Shown: positions 16,578 to 25,551, numbered from the stretch's first letter. The stretch: DNA of 64,000 nt from Nocardia miyunensis NBRC 108239 (GCF_001613065.1 NZ_BDBQ01000050.1:1-64000), one strand, 5' to 3'. Notes: generated by a model not told the origin, from the letters alone. Translations and numbers: made by a program.

Positions 16578-17765
16578 TCAGAGATAGGACGTCTCGTTGA
16601 CCAGGCGAACCGAGGAGCCGCCGTCGGGGTAGAACTCGGCGATCGACAGCGACGCCAGATCCAGGTGCAGGCGGTACAGCAGCGACGGGCCGACGCCGAG
16701 GGCCAGTTGCAGCAGGGTCTTGATCGGCGTCACGTGACTGACCACCACGACGTTGCTTCCCGGATACAGGCCCACCAGATCCGCGCGCGCGGCCTCGATC
16801 CGCTCACGCACCGCGGCGAAGCTCTCACCGCCCGGCGGTGCCACCGTGGAGTCGCCCAACCAACGCGCGTGCAGCTCCGGATCGGCCTGCGCCGCTTCGG
16901 CGAACGTGAGCCCCTCCCAGTCGCCGAAGTCGGTTTCGATGAGCCGGTCCAGCACCCGCACCGGGGCGTTCAACGCCTCGCCGACCGCACCCGCGGTCTC
17001 CCGCGCACGACCCAGCGGAGAGGTCACGATCGCGGCGATATCCCCTTTGGCCGCAAGGTATTTCGCCGCCCGCGCGGCCTGCTCCCGACCGAGATCGGTG
17101 AGCGGCGGATTGCCGCGGCCCGAATACCGCCGTTCGACCGACAGTTCGGTCTGGCCGTGCCGCAACAGCAGCAGCCGGGTCGGGCGCCCGCGCGCGCCGG
17201 TCCAGCCGGGAGCGGTCTGGTCCGGCTTCTGCTGTGCCGCACGGGCATCGGCGACCTCGTCGATCCAACTCGGCAGGGTGCGCTCCACCCCGGCTGCCGA
17301 ATCCTGCTGTGCCGCAGCGGTTTCCGAATTCCGCGACTCGCGAACCTCATCGATCAGCGAAGCGTCGTCCATGGCTTCGTTGGCGAGCCGGTCGGCGTGG
17401 GAATTCTGCGCGCGCGGAATCCAGGTGAAATCGACCCGATCGAATTGTGTGACCAGCGCTCGCGCACGCTCGTTGAGCGGAATCATGGCCGCGTGCTTGA
17501 CCTTCCAGCGACCCGTCATCTGCTCGACGACCAGTTTGGAGTCCATCCGGACGGCGACCTCGCGCGCGCCCAGCTCCGCCGCGGCCGACAGACCCGCGAT
17601 CAGCCCGCGGTATTCGGCCACATTGTTGGTGGTGACCCCGAGCGACTCCTTGCGCTCGGCGAGCACCCGCGTGTGGTCCGAATCCCAGACCACCGCACCG
17701 TATCCGGCCGGTCCGGGATTGCCCCGCGAACCGCCGTCCGCCTCGACGATCACGCTGTCGGTCAC
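16578..17765 (-). CDS. bifunctional RNase HI / histidine phosphatase
   Basis: A 395-residue two-domain protein, equivalent in layout to M. tuberculosis Rv2228c. Residues 1-140 are RNase HI, which cuts RNA in RNA:DNA hybrids: Asp10 in EADGGSRGNPG, Glu in NNVAEYRG, Asp in VRMDSKLVVEQ and Asp in NSHADRLANEA form the metal site. A flexible Ala/Gln-rich linker covers about 140-195. The second domain is a histidine phosphatase (LLLRHGQTELSVERRYSGRG; RHG near 200), related to alpha-ribazole phosphatases of cobalamin synthesis. The start GTG 17765 lies 7 bases after the zinc-ribbon gene stop, so the two are probably one operon. The nearby cobC and cobD fit a cobalamin link for the second domain. Confidence 0.92.
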   Translation of the reverse strand: MTDSVIVEADGGSRGNPGPAGYGAVVWDSDHTRVLAERKESLGVTTNNVAEYRGLIAGLSAAAELGAREVAVRMDSKLVVEQMTGRWKVKHAAMIPLNERARALVTQFDRVDFTWIPRAQNSHADRLANEAMDDASLIDEVRESRNSETAAAQQDSAAGVERTLPSWIDEVADARAAQQKPDQTAPGWTGARGRPTRLLLLRHGQTELSVERRYSGRGNPPLTDLGREQAARAAKYLAAKGDIAAIVTSPLGRARETAGAVGEALNAPVRVLDRLIETDFGDWEGLTFAEAAQADPELHARWLGDSTVAPPGGESFAAVRERIEAARADLVGLYPGSNVVVVSHVTPIKTLLQLALGVGPSLLYRLHLDLASLSIAEFYPDGGSSVRLVNETSYL

Positions 17766-17772
17766 GGCCGCC

Positions 17773-18510
17773 TCACAACCCGGATTGCTTGGTGCGCACC
17801 ATGATCGCGCCGCACTCCGGGCAGCGGACGACCACATCCGGGGCCGCCTTCGCGATGCGCGCGATCTCACCGCGATCGAGCTCGATCCGGCACGCGCCGC
17901 ACCGGCGAGCCTGCAGCAGCGCCGCGCCCACACCGTGCAGGGCCCGCTGCTTGTCGTACACCGCCAGCAGTTCCGCCGAGAACTGGCCCCGCAACTGCTC
18001 GCGGTCGCCCGCGCAGCGCTGGGCGGCGACCTCGAGATCGGCCAGCGCCTCGTCCCGATGACGCTGCGCCTCGGCGAGCTCCTCCTCGGCTTTGGTCAGA
18101 TTCGCCCCGGTGTGCTCGTGATCGGCGACCGCGGCCTCGCGCCGCTCCATCACCTCGAGCAGATCGTCCTCGAGCACCGAGCGGCGACGTTCCAGGCTGC
18201 CCAGCTCGTGCTGCAGTTCCGAGAGCTGCTTGGCCCCGACGGCACCGCCCTCGAGCATGCCGCGATCGCGCTGTTCGCGTTTGCTGACGCCGTCGATCTC
18301 GGTCTCCAGCTTGCGGATGTCGCGATCGAGGTCGTCGAGCCGGATCTCGACCTTCACCGCGGCGTCCTTACGGGAGGTGCGCTCACCCTCGAGCCGCTCC
18401 ACTTCCTGTTGCTCGGGCAGGACCTTGCGCCGATGCGCGATGCGCGTCAGCTCCGCATCGACCGCGGCGAGGTCGAGCAACTTGGCCTGGATCGTCGGTT
18501 CGACATTCAA
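17773..18510 (-). CDS. coiled-coil zinc-ribbon protein (Rv2229c-like)
   Basis: A 245-residue protein. Residues 10-180 form a long coiled coil (LDDLDRDIRKLETEIDG...LSELQHELGSLERRR), and the C-terminal 50 residues hold a zinc ribbon with two Cys pairs, CGACRIEL and CPECGAIM. This is the conserved actinobacterial family located between the RNase HI/phosphatase and Nif3-like genes. The biochemical role is not established; a nucleic-acid or scaffold role is usually proposed. The start is TTG 18510, giving LNVEPTIQAKLLDLA, with GAGGAG 12 bases upstream. No ATG or GTG fits as well. It is tightly followed by the RNase HI gene. Confidence 0.85.
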   Translation of the reverse strand: MNVEPTIQAKLLDLAAVDAELTRIAHRRKVLPEQQEVERLEGERTSRKDAAVKVEIRLDDLDRDIRKLETEIDGVSKREQRDRGMLEGGAVGAKQLSELQHELGSLERRRSVLEDDLLEVMERREAAVADHEHTGANLTKAEEELAEAQRHRDEALADLEVAAQRCAGDREQLRGQFSAELLAVYDKQRALHGVGAALLQARRCGACRIELDRGEIARIAKAAPDVVVRCPECGAIMVRTKQSGL

Positions 18511-18661
18511 CGCGGGACGTACTCCTCGACACTCTGGAACTATCCGACAGCGCGCCGGACGAGCCGACGCCGAAGTTCTAACCGTACTCCGCGCCCGCCC
18601 ACGCACACCCCAACCCCGCCGTTTCGCGGGGCCGCGGCGACCGGACAGCGATCGAATCCCG

Positions 18662-18699
18662 GCGGCGGCCCCGCTCCCTCCCGGGATCGGGGCCGCCGC
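18662..18699 (-). terminator. hairpin downstream of the permease remnant
   Basis: GCGGCGGCCCCG (18662-18673) pairs perfectly with CGGGGCCGCCGC (18688-18699), a 12-bp stem with a 14-base loop. It lies just past the stop of the - strand permease remnant. No T-tract follows, which is common for actinobacterial terminators. Confidence 0.5.
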
Positions 18700-18706
18700 T
18701 GGCACG

Positions 18707-19345
18707 TCAGGAGATCTTGCGGCGATAGGCAGCCATCGCGCCGAAGTAGGCGACGACGAGGATGCCGACGCACCAGGCCAGCGCGGTCCAGACACCCGTG
18801 CCGACCGGTTGCCGAGCGAACAGATTGCGCAGCGTGTTGACGATGGAGGTAACCGGCTGATGTTCGGCGAAAGCGCGCACCGGTCCGGGCATCGTGTGGG
18901 TGGGCACGAACGCCGAGCTGAGGAACGGCAGGAAGATCAGCGGATAGGAGAACACGCTGGCCCCGTCCGGGGTGCTCGCCGGCCCGGGATGATCGCGATC
19001 CAGGTCAGCGCCAGGGTGAACAGGATCAGGATGCCGGCCACCGCGAGCCACGCCGAAACGCCTGCGCCGGAACGGAATCCCATCAGCAGCGCGACGGCCA
19101 CGACCACCGCCGGCGAGATCACGTCGGCGACCAGTGCGGTCGGCACGTGCGCCCACAGCACCGCCGAGCGGGCGATCGGCATGGATTGCAGGCGCTCGAC
19201 GATGCCGTTGCTCTTGTCCGGGAAGAGCCGGAACGCGGTGTAGGCGATGCCCGAGGCGACCGTCATCAGCAGGATGCCGGGCAGCAGGTATCTCACGTAC
19301 GCGTGCGACCCGGTGGCCCTCGCGGGCATCGCGGCGCGCAGATCC
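18707..19345 (-). pseudogene. broken ABC-2 type permease
   Basis: Two adjoining frames together encode the C-terminal two thirds of a DrrB-like ABC-2 exporter permease. The first (about 19329 to 18985) reads VRYLLPGILLMTVASGIAY...SMPIARSAVLWAHVPTALVAD...LTWIAIIPG. The second (about 18985 to 18707) continues STPDGASVFSYPLIFLPFL...HQPVTSIVNTLRNLF...YFGAMAAYRRKIS. The join near 18985 needs a frameshift. The first 60 or so residues of the family, including the first membrane helix, are missing: the frame runs into a stop at about 19387, next to the Nif3 gene. No ABC ATPase partner is adjacent. This is a decayed exporter gene lodged inside a conserved housekeeping block. Confidence 0.8.
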
Positions 19346-19390
19346 GCGAGCGCGAGGTGTTCGCAGGCACCTCGCGGGAGTCTCGGTTAC

Positions 19391-20515
19391 TCAGTCCTCG
19401 ACGGCGCCGAGGGTCCAGGGGTCGGTGCGGACGGCGCTGACGCGGGTTTCGAGGTCGGGCAGTGCGGTGCGGACGACGCGCTCGGCCTGGGCGCACCAGG
19501 GGTATTCGGTGGCCCAGTGTGCCGCGTCGACGAGTGCGGGGCCGCCTGCGCGCAGATGTTCGTCGGCGGGGTGATGGCGCAGGTCGGCGGTCACGTAGGC
19601 GTCCACGCCGAGACGGGATACCTTGGCCAGGAAGGAATCTCCCGCGCCGCCGCATACCGCGACCGAGGCGATGCGTCGCTCGGGATCGCCCGCCGCGCGC
19701 ACCCCCCAGGCGGTGGCGGGCAGTGCGGCGCGGACGCGAGCGGTGAACTCCCGCAACGTTTCCGGCTCCGGCAGCTCCCCGACGCGTCCCAAGCCCAGAC
19801 CGGTGGGCAGGCCCGCCCGCTCGGTGACGAAATAGGCGGGCTCCTCGTACGGATGGGCGTGGCGCAGCGCCGCGAGGACCGCCGCACGGGCGGACGGCGG
19901 CGCGACGACCTCGATGCGGTCCTCCGCCACCTGTTCCAGCTCACCGATCCGGCCCAGCGCCGGATTCGCGCCCGCCAGCGGCCGGAACTGCCCGATACCC
20001 GGCACCTGCCAACAACATTCGCGGTAATTGCCCGACTCGCCCGCGCCGGCCGCGAACAGCGCGTCGAGCACCGCGGCGGAGTGCCCGCGCGGGATGTTGA
20101 CCGTCCATTCGTCCAGGGCCGCAGTGGGTTTGGGATCGAGTGGACCGCTCACCCGCAGGCCCAAGGCGTCCGCGAGCGCGTCGGAGACGCCCGGCGCGGC
20201 GGAATCGGCGTTGGTGTGCGCGGTGAACAACGCACACCCGGCCCGAATCAGCCGATGCAGCAGCGCGCCCTTCGGCGTACTCGCCGCCACGGTGTCCACC
20301 CCGCGCAGCAACAGCGGATGGTGCACCACCAAAGCCTGTGCGCCCCAAGCGATCGCCTCGTCCACGACCGCTTCGGTGGCGTCCACTGCGAACAGCACCC
20401 GGGCCACGTCCTGCACCGGGTCCCCGCACACCAGCCCCACCGAATCCCACGACTCGGCCAGCCGCGGCGGATACGCCTCGTCCAATACCGCGACGAGCTC
20501 ACTCACCTGCGCCAC
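19391..20515 (-). CDS. Nif3-like dinuclear metal-centre protein
   Basis: A 374-residue protein of the Nif3/YbgI (DUF34) family, matching Rv2230c in context. Metal-binding motifs are VVHHPLLLRG (residues ~68-77), FTAHTNADSA (near 100) and the C-terminal DLRHHPADEH (near 320). The middle insertion of roughly 130 residues is the PII-like domain seen in longer family members. The start is GTG 20515, set by a GGAGGAGG ribosome-binding site 7 bases upstream; the ATG at 20542 lies beyond that site. The family has been linked to GTP cyclohydrolase-like or metal-handling activity, but its role is not settled. It lies between the cobC gene and a decayed permease. Confidence 0.9.
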   Translation of the reverse strand: MAQVSELVAVLDEAYPPRLAESWDSVGLVCGDPVQDVARVLFAVDATEAVVDEAIAWGAQALVVHHPLLLRGVDTVAASTPKGALLHRLIRAGCALFTAHTNADSAAPGVSDALADALGLRVSGPLDPKPTAALDEWTVNIPRGHSAAVLDALFAAGAGESGNYRECCWQVPGIGQFRPLAGANPALGRIGELEQVAEDRIEVVAPPSARAAVLAALRHAHPYEEPAYFVTERAGLPTGLGLGRVGELPEPETLREFTARVRAALPATAWGVRAAGDPERRIASVAVCGGAGDSFLAKVSRLGVDAYVTADLRHHPADEHLRAGGPALVDAAHWATEYPWCAQAERVVRTALPDLETRVSAVRTDPWTLGAVED

Positions 20516-20740
20516 CCTCGAACCTCCTCCACTGGCGATCATCCCGCCGATCGTCCGCCGGCACTCACCCGACCGTGCCGCACCGTAGATATATCCCGAC
20601 CGCCGCCTTCCCGCCGGTGTTCGCGCGTCACGATCCACCGAACGGGACTCGCGGCTGTCGCCGCGCCGGGCCGATCGGCAACCCGACGACCGTCCACACC
20701 TCGTATCACAACGCACGCACCACATCCGACGGATCGCCGA

Positions 20741-21937
20741 TCACCGCCGCGGACCGGACGACGAGGTAGTGATCGTCGCCCGGACGAGACACCCGCTCTG
20801 CGGCGGTCGAATTCCGACCTCGCGCAGGGCGTCGACCAAGCGGTCCACCTCGGCCGCGGAACGGACCGCCAGACGCAGATGCCCTGGTCCGAGCCCCGGG
20901 AAGGTGTCGCCCCGACGGACCGCGACGCCCACTCCGGCGAGACGTTTGCGGAGCAGCTCGGCGTCAGGAACGCGGATCAGCAGGAACGGGCCGTGGGCGG
21001 GTTCGTGGACCTCGATGCCCAGAGCGCGCAGTCGCGGAATCATCGCGGCGCGCTCCGCGCCGATGCGTATCGCACGCGCCTGCGATTCGGCGACCGCGGC
21101 CGGATCACCGGTCGCCGCAATGGCTTCCAGTTGCAGAGCGCCCAGCGGCCAGTGCGCGCGACCGTGCCGCAGCCGCGCCAGGAGGTCCGGAGGTCCCAGG
21201 AAATATCCGCAGCGCAGGCCCGCCAGCGCCCAGGTCTTGGTGAGGCTGCGCAATATCAGGACATCTGGGAAAGGTTGTGCCGCAAGTGATTCCGGCTCAC
21301 CGGGGATCGCATCGGCGAACGCCTCGTCCACCACGACCACCCGGCCAGGACGACGCAGCGCGCGAACGGTCTCGGCCGGATGCAGCACCGAGGTCGGATT
21401 GGTCGGATTGCCCAGCACCACCAGATCGGCGTCCTCGGGCACCAGCGCGGGATCGAGTGTGTAGGGCTCGCCCAGCACCACCCGGGTGACCGCCACCCCG
21501 GCCTCGCGCAATGCCAGCTCGGGTTCGGTGAACGAGGGGTGGATGACCGCGGCCAGGCGCGGAGCCAGCCGCGGCAACATCGCGAATCCCTCGGCCGCGC
21601 CCGCGAGCAACAGCACCTCGTCCGGGGTGCGGCCGTGCCGCGCCGCGACGATCTTCCGGGCCGCCAGATCCTCGTCCTCACCCGGATACCTGCCCAGATC
21701 GCGCAACCGCGCCGCCAGCCGCGCGCGCAACCACGGCGGCGGCCCGTCCCCCTGCACGTTCACCGCGAAGTCGAGCATCCCGGGACGCGCGTCCACATCG
21801 CCGTGATGGCGCAGCTTGGCCGCGTCCACCTCCCCGGCGCCGGACCGCAGACCTCGCACCGCCGCGGGCCCGGGTTCGGGCCTCGACGGGGGTTCCGGTT
21901 CACGATCGGCCGTGGCGTCCTCGAGCACAGCGACCAC
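20741..21937 (-). CDS. cobC: L-threonine-phosphate decarboxylase-like aminotransferase
   Basis: A 398-residue PLP enzyme of the fold-type I aminotransferase family. It aligns with CobC/CobD-type enzymes that make the aminopropanol linker precursor of cobalamin and with histidinol-phosphate aminotransferases. The PLP lysine is in RSLTKTWALAGLRCGY, the PLP-binding Asp region is VVVVDEAFADAIPGEP, and the NPTNP motif is LGNPTNPTSVLHP. The C-terminal Arg for carboxylate binding is in GHLRLAVRS. About 35 extra Pro/Glu-rich residues precede the fold (start ATG 21937). The gene order Nif3-cobC matches Rv2230c-Rv2231c and supports the cobalamin role. A cobD homologue lies about 15 kb away in this window. 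Confidence 0.87.
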   Translation of the reverse strand: MVAVLEDATADREPEPPSRPEPGPAAVRGLRSGAGEVDAAKLRHHGDVDARPGMLDFAVNVQGDGPPPWLRARLAARLRDLGRYPGEDEDLAARKIVAARHGRTPDEVLLLAGAAEGFAMLPRLAPRLAAVIHPSFTEPELALREAGVAVTRVVLGEPYTLDPALVPEDADLVVLGNPTNPTSVLHPAETVRALRRPGRVVVVDEAFADAIPGEPESLAAQPFPDVLILRSLTKTWALAGLRCGYFLGPPDLLARLRHGRAHWPLGALQLEAIAATGDPAAVAESQARAIRIGAERAAMIPRLRALGIEVHEPAHGPFLLIRVPDAELLRKRLAGVGVAVRRGDTFPGLGPGHLRLAVRSAAEVDRLVDALREVGIRPPQSGCLVRATITTSSSGPRR

Positions 21938-21959
21938 CCTACGTGGCCGCCCTCCGCGC

Positions 21960-22424
21960 TCAGGCGATAGCGGTACCGCGATCCCAGGTGGCGACCGCCC
22001 AGATCAGGAACGCGTCCAGCGCGATGACCAGAATCGACCACCACGGATTGTGCGGCAGCCAGAGGAAGTTCGCGACGATCGAGACCGAGGCGAAGACGAT
22101 CGCGGTGACCCGCGCCCATGTCTGCCCGGCGAGCAGTGCGGCCGCGACCAGCACCAGCAGCGCGCCGATCACGATGTGGACCACGCCCCAGCCGGTGGTG
22201 CTCCACCGGTAGCTGTACTGCGGGCCGACCACGACGATATCGTCGGCCTCGACCGCGGAGATGCCCTCCAGAATCTGGACCACCCCGGCGACGATCAACA
22301 ACGCCGCCGCCGCGACGGTTCCGATCGCAGCGGCCGGACGGCCGATCGACGGGCCATGGGCCTGATGGCGTCCTTCGGGCTCAGGTGCCTGCTGCGGGGT
22401 GACGGGTGCTATCGGATCGGACAT
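21960..22424 (-). CDS. four-helix membrane protein (DUF7144-like)
   Basis: A 154-residue integral membrane protein. A Pro/Gln-rich cytosolic N terminus (1-30) is followed by four likely helices: IGTVAAAALLIVAGVVQILE, a GWGVVHIVIGALLVLVAAAL segment, a VTAIVFASVSIVANFLWLP segment and a SILVIALDAFLIWAV segment. The pattern (helix pairs, a Trp-rich loop RWSTTGWG, an NPWWS motif) fits the small actinobacterial DUF7144 family, whose function is unknown. It ends 23 bases after the cobC start and marks the last gene before the aromatic-degradation island. The next gene, on the same strand, lies 205 bases further on the left side of the island. Confidence 0.75.
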   Translation of the reverse strand: MSDPIAPVTPQQAPEPEGRHQAHGPSIGRPAAAIGTVAAAALLIVAGVVQILEGISAVEADDIVVVGPQYSYRWSTTGWGVVHIVIGALLVLVAAALLAGQTWARVTAIVFASVSIVANFLWLPHNPWWSILVIALDAFLIWAVATWDRGTAIA

Positions 22425-22629
22425 TGCTGCTCCCTGAGTCGTACACTCCGGAAACCTCGATGACCTGAGAAAGTCTAGAACCCGGCCGCTGCGGCAATTA
22501 CAGGATGCTACAAGTTAGCCATCGGATCGTTATATCCGAACTACGCCGTGTATCCGGCATGCGGGTTGGGTGCGGAATCCGCATCCGGCGGCCGTCCACA
22601 GCAAACAGCGGCCACCGGATGCGGGCAGT

Positions 22630-23643
22630 TCATGCGACGTTTTCGTCGACCATGGTGAGCGCGATATCCACGATCATGTCCTCCTGACCGCCGACGAGTC
22701 GCCGACGGCCGGCCTCCATGAGCAGGGTGCGCACATCGATCCCGTAACGCTCGCTCGCGGCCTCGGCGTGCCGCAGGAAGCTGGAGTAGACCCCGGCATA
22801 ACCGAGGGTCAGCGTCTCCCGATCGACCCGGACGGGACGGTCCTGAAGCGGGCGCACGAGATCGTCCGCGGCGTCCTGGAGAGCGAACACATCGCAGCCG
22901 TGTTTCCACTCGAGCAGATCCGCCACGGCGATGAACGCCTCGATCGGGGTATTGCCCGCACCGGCCCCGTGCCCGGCGAGCGAGGCGTCCACGCGGACGA
23001 CCCCGTTCTCCACGGCGACAACGGAATTGGCCACCGACAACGACAGGTTCTCGTGCGCGTGGATACCGATCTCGGTGGTCTCGTCGAGGATGTCGCGGTA
23101 GGCGCGGATCCGGTCGCGCACACCGTCCATGGTGAGCCGCCCACCCGAGTCGGTGACGTAAACACAGTGCGCCCCATAGCTTTCCATCAGCTTCGCCTGC
23201 GCGGCGAGTTCGGCGGCGGGTGCCATATGACTCATCATCAGGAATCCGGAGACGTCCATGCCGATCTCGCGCGCGGTCGCGATGTGCTGTGCCGAGACGT
23301 CCGCCTCGGTGCAGTGCGTGGCGACCCGGACCGACCGGACGCCCAGATCGTAAGCGCGCCGGAGATCTTGGACCGTGCCCACACCGGGCAGCAGCAACGT
23401 CGTGAGCCTGGCGCGGCTCAGGTTCGCCGCGGCCGCCTCGATCCATGTCCAGTCGCTGTGGGAGCCGGGACCGTAGTTGACCGAGCCGCCCGCGAGCCCG
23501 TCGCCGTGGGCGACCTCGATGGCGTCGACGCCGGCCGCGTCCAGCGCGGCCACGATCCGGCCCACGTTCTCCGGGGTGATCCGGTGCCGGATCGCGTGCA
23601 TGCCGTCACGCAGCGTGACGTCCTGAATGAACAGCGTGGTCAT
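22630..23643 (-). CDS. 4-hydroxy-2-oxovalerate aldolase
   Basis: A 337-residue metal-dependent aldolase that splits 4-hydroxy-2-oxovalerate into pyruvate and acetaldehyde, the last carbon-carbon cleavage of meta-cleavage pathways (MhpE/HsaF/DmpG type). The N-terminal QDVTLRDGMHAIRHRIT carries the conserved Arg-Asp of the DRE-TIM fold, and HAHENLSLSVANSV supplies metal-binding histidines. The C-terminal helical part (AGVYSSFLRHAEAASERYG) forms the interface that channels acetaldehyde to the dehydrogenase. ATG 23643 overlaps the dehydrogenase stop (ATGA), which suggests coupled translation and a stoichiometric complex. It is the third gene of a three-gene operon. Confidence 0.95.
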   Translation of the reverse strand: MTTLFIQDVTLRDGMHAIRHRITPENVGRIVAALDAAGVDAIEVAHGDGLAGGSVNYGPGSHSDWTWIEAAAANLSRARLTTLLLPGVGTVQDLRRAYDLGVRSVRVATHCTEADVSAQHIATAREIGMDVSGFLMMSHMAPAAELAAQAKLMESYGAHCVYVTDSGGRLTMDGVRDRIRAYRDILDETTEIGIHAHENLSLSVANSVVAVENGVVRVDASLAGHGAGAGNTPIEAFIAVADLLEWKHGCDVFALQDAADDLVRPLQDRPVRVDRETLTLGYAGVYSSFLRHAEAASERYGIDVRTLLMEAGRRRLVGGQEDMIVDIALTMVDENVA

Positions 23644-24611
23644 CGGGCGTTCTCCTTCTGCTGGACGTCCTGCGCGATCCGCTCCCCGACCTGCAGCGCG
23701 GCCGAGGTCATGATGTCGAGGTTTCCGGCGTAGGCGGGCAGGTAGTGCGCCGCGCCCTCGACCTCGAGGAATACCGACACCCGATGCGTCGGGACCGTGG
23801 CGGCATCGTCGGCCAGCAGCGTGTGCACCGGCTGGTCGGCGGGGATCGGGTCGATCTGGACCTGCTGTTTGAGCCGGTATCCGGGCACGTACGCGGCCAC
23901 ATCGCCGACCATCTTGGTCACCGAGGCGCGGATCCGCTCGTGTGTGTCCGAGTCGGCGGCGTCGACCAGGCAGAACACCGTGTCGCGCATGATCAGCGGC
24001 GGTTCGGCCGGATTGAGGATGATCACCGCCTTGCCGCGCGCGGCCCCGCCCACGGCCTGGATCGCCTGCGAGGTGGTCTCGGTGAATTCGTCGATATTGG
24101 CGCGCGTGCCCGGCCCCGCGGACTTCGACGCGATCGAGGCGACGATCTCCGCGTAGGCCACCGGCACGACCCGCGCGACCGCCGCGACGATCGGGATCGT
24201 CGCCTGTCCGCCGCAGGTCACCATGTTCACGTTCGGTGCGTCGAGGTGGTCGGAGAAGTTGACCGCCGGGACGACGAAGGGGCCGATCGCCGCGGGCGTC
24301 AGGTCGATCATCCGTTTGCCCAAGGGCGCCAGGCGGGCGTGGTTGATCCGGTGCGCCTTGGCCGAGGTGGCATCGAAGACGATCTCGATCTCGTCGAAGC
24401 CCGGCATCGCCACCAGTCCCTCGACGCCCTCGTGGGTGGTCGGCACCTTCATCCGGGTCGCGCGCGCGAGCCCGTCGGAGTCCGGATCGATGCCGACCAT
24501 GGCCGCCATCTCGAGGAAGCGGGAATGGCGCATGACCTTGATCATCAGGTCGGTGCCGATATTGCCCGACCCGATGATCGCCACCTTGGTGCGCGCGGTG
24601 TTCTCACTCAT
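23640..24611 (-). CDS. acetaldehyde dehydrogenase (acylating)
   Basis: A 323-residue NAD+-dependent enzyme that turns acetaldehyde into acetyl-CoA (MhpF/HsaG/DmpF type), working as a complex with the aldolase. The nucleotide-binding loop is IIGSGNIGTDLM (residues ~10-21), the catalytic Cys is in NMVTCGGQATIP (near 130), and the family motifs SAGPGTRANIDEFT and NPAEPPLIMRDT are intact. I chose ATG 24611 (MSENTARTKVAIIG). It overlaps the hydratase stop by 8 bases; an in-frame ATG at 24629 would add six residues. It is the second gene of the lower-pathway operon. Confidence 0.95.
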   Translation of the reverse strand: MSENTARTKVAIIGSGNIGTDLMIKVMRHSRFLEMAAMVGIDPDSDGLARATRMKVPTTHEGVEGLVAMPGFDEIEIVFDATSAKAHRINHARLAPLGKRMIDLTPAAIGPFVVPAVNFSDHLDAPNVNMVTCGGQATIPIVAAVARVVPVAYAEIVASIASKSAGPGTRANIDEFTETTSQAIQAVGGAARGKAVIILNPAEPPLIMRDTVFCLVDAADSDTHERIRASVTKMVGDVAAYVPGYRLKQQVQIDPIPADQPVHTLLADDAATVPTHRVSVFLEVEGAAHYLPAYAGNLDIMTSAALQVGERIAQDVQQKENAR

Positions 24612-25443
24612 CACTAGCCTCCCGGTCATTGCTGAAGGATGCGGACACGGTGCCGAGGCCGTCGATGACGACCTCCACGACCGAGCCCGGACGCACCGGG
24701 CGCATGGGTCCGAGGGCGCCGGACAGGATCACCTGCCCGGCGCGCAGCGGGTCACCGAATTCGCGGGCGCGCAGGGCCAGCCACGACAGCGCGTTGAGCG
24801 GATCGCCGAGGCAGGCCGCGCCGTTACCGGTCGAGACGACCTCGCCGTCGATCCGCATGCTCATGGTGACCTCGACGGGCTCGAACTCCGCGAGCGTCCG
24901 GTGCTCGGTTCCGAGCACGAACACGCCGCTGGAAGCGTTGTCGGCCACCGTGTCCGCGAACGAGATGTCCCAGTCGGTGATCCGGCTGTCGACGACCTCC
25001 AGCGCCGCGACCGCATGGCCGACCGCGGCGCGGCACTGCGCCACGTCCAGCGGCCCCTCGGCGAGGTCGTCGGTGAGCACGAACGCGACCTCGGCCTCGG
25101 CCCGCGGCTGCAACAGCCTGCCCATCTCGATGACGTCGCCGTCGGCATAGGCCATATCGGCGAACAGGACACCGAAATCGGGCTGGTGCACACCCAGCTG
25201 GGTCTGCACGGCCTCGGATGTGGCGCCGATCTTGCGGCCCACCACGTTCACCTTCCCAGCGACGCGCAAGCCGTTGAATGCTTCCTGAATCCGATAGGCG
25301 GTGGCGACGTCGTCGGGGCCGATCAGATCTCGAATCGGTGTGCAGGGGCTGCCGGTCGCGGCGGCAGCGGCCAGGCGTTGCGCGGCCGCGGTCACGGTCG
25401 ATTCGTCGACGGCTTCGGCGCGGCTGTCCGTTGTGGCGGACAT
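24604..25443 (-). CDS. 2-keto-4-pentenoate hydratase
   Basis: A 279-residue member of the fumarylacetoacetase-fold hydratases (MhpD/HsaE/DmpE). It adds water to 2-hydroxypenta-2,4-dienoate to form 4-hydroxy-2-oxovalerate, the substrate of the aldolase two genes on. Family motifs are VGRKIGATSEAVQTQLGV, the metal-site region LLQPRAEAEVAFVL with its acidic residues, and SSGVFVLGTE. AAGGAGG lies 5 bases before ATG 25443. It is the first gene of the operon and is divergent from an IclR gene; the 108-base gap contains a near-certain IclR operator. Substrate analogues with a substituted dienoate are possible. Confidence 0.94.
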   Translation of the reverse strand: MSATTDSRAEAVDESTVTAAAQRLAAAAATGSPCTPIRDLIGPDDVATAYRIQEAFNGLRVAGKVNVVGRKIGATSEAVQTQLGVHQPDFGVLFADMAYADGDVIEMGRLLQPRAEAEVAFVLTDDLAEGPLDVAQCRAAVGHAVAALEVVDSRITDWDISFADTVADNASSGVFVLGTEHRTLAEFEPVEVTMSMRIDGEVVSTGNGAACLGDPLNALSWLALRAREFGDPLRAGQVILSGALGPMRPVRPGSVVEVVIDGLGTVSASFSNDREASDE

Positions 25444-25483
25444 GCCCACCTCCTTCCTCTCCTCGGGTGGTACGTCCTCGACG

Positions 25484-25510
25484 CCAGTGCACCCCACGCG
25501 ACCAGTGCAC
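25484..25510. repeat. 9-bp direct repeat in the hydratase/IclR gap
   Basis: CCAGTGCAC occurs at 25484-25492 and again at 25502-25510, 18 bp apart start to start. It lies on the hydratase side of the divergent region, where a second regulator contact or the hydratase promoter might be. Meaning is uncertain. Confidence 0.35.
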
Positions 25511-25522
25511 GGACAGTAAAGT

Positions 25523-25539
25523 GGTCCACTGAGTGGACC
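25523..25539. promoter_or_regulatory. probable IclR operator
   Basis: GGTCCACT (25523-25530) and AGTGGACC (25532-25539) form a perfect 8-bp inverted repeat around one base. It ends 12 bases before the iclR start and lies in the divergent region with the hydratase operon, so one site could control both. Length and symmetry fit IclR-family operators. Confidence 0.65.
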
Positions 25540-25551
25540 GAGAGGAATGCC

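Noticed and set aside
16753..18840. 695-codon + strand frame opposite RNase HI and zinc-ribbon genes
   Set aside because: Ser/Arg/Pro-rich antisense; both - strand genes have recognisable motifs and a conserved order.
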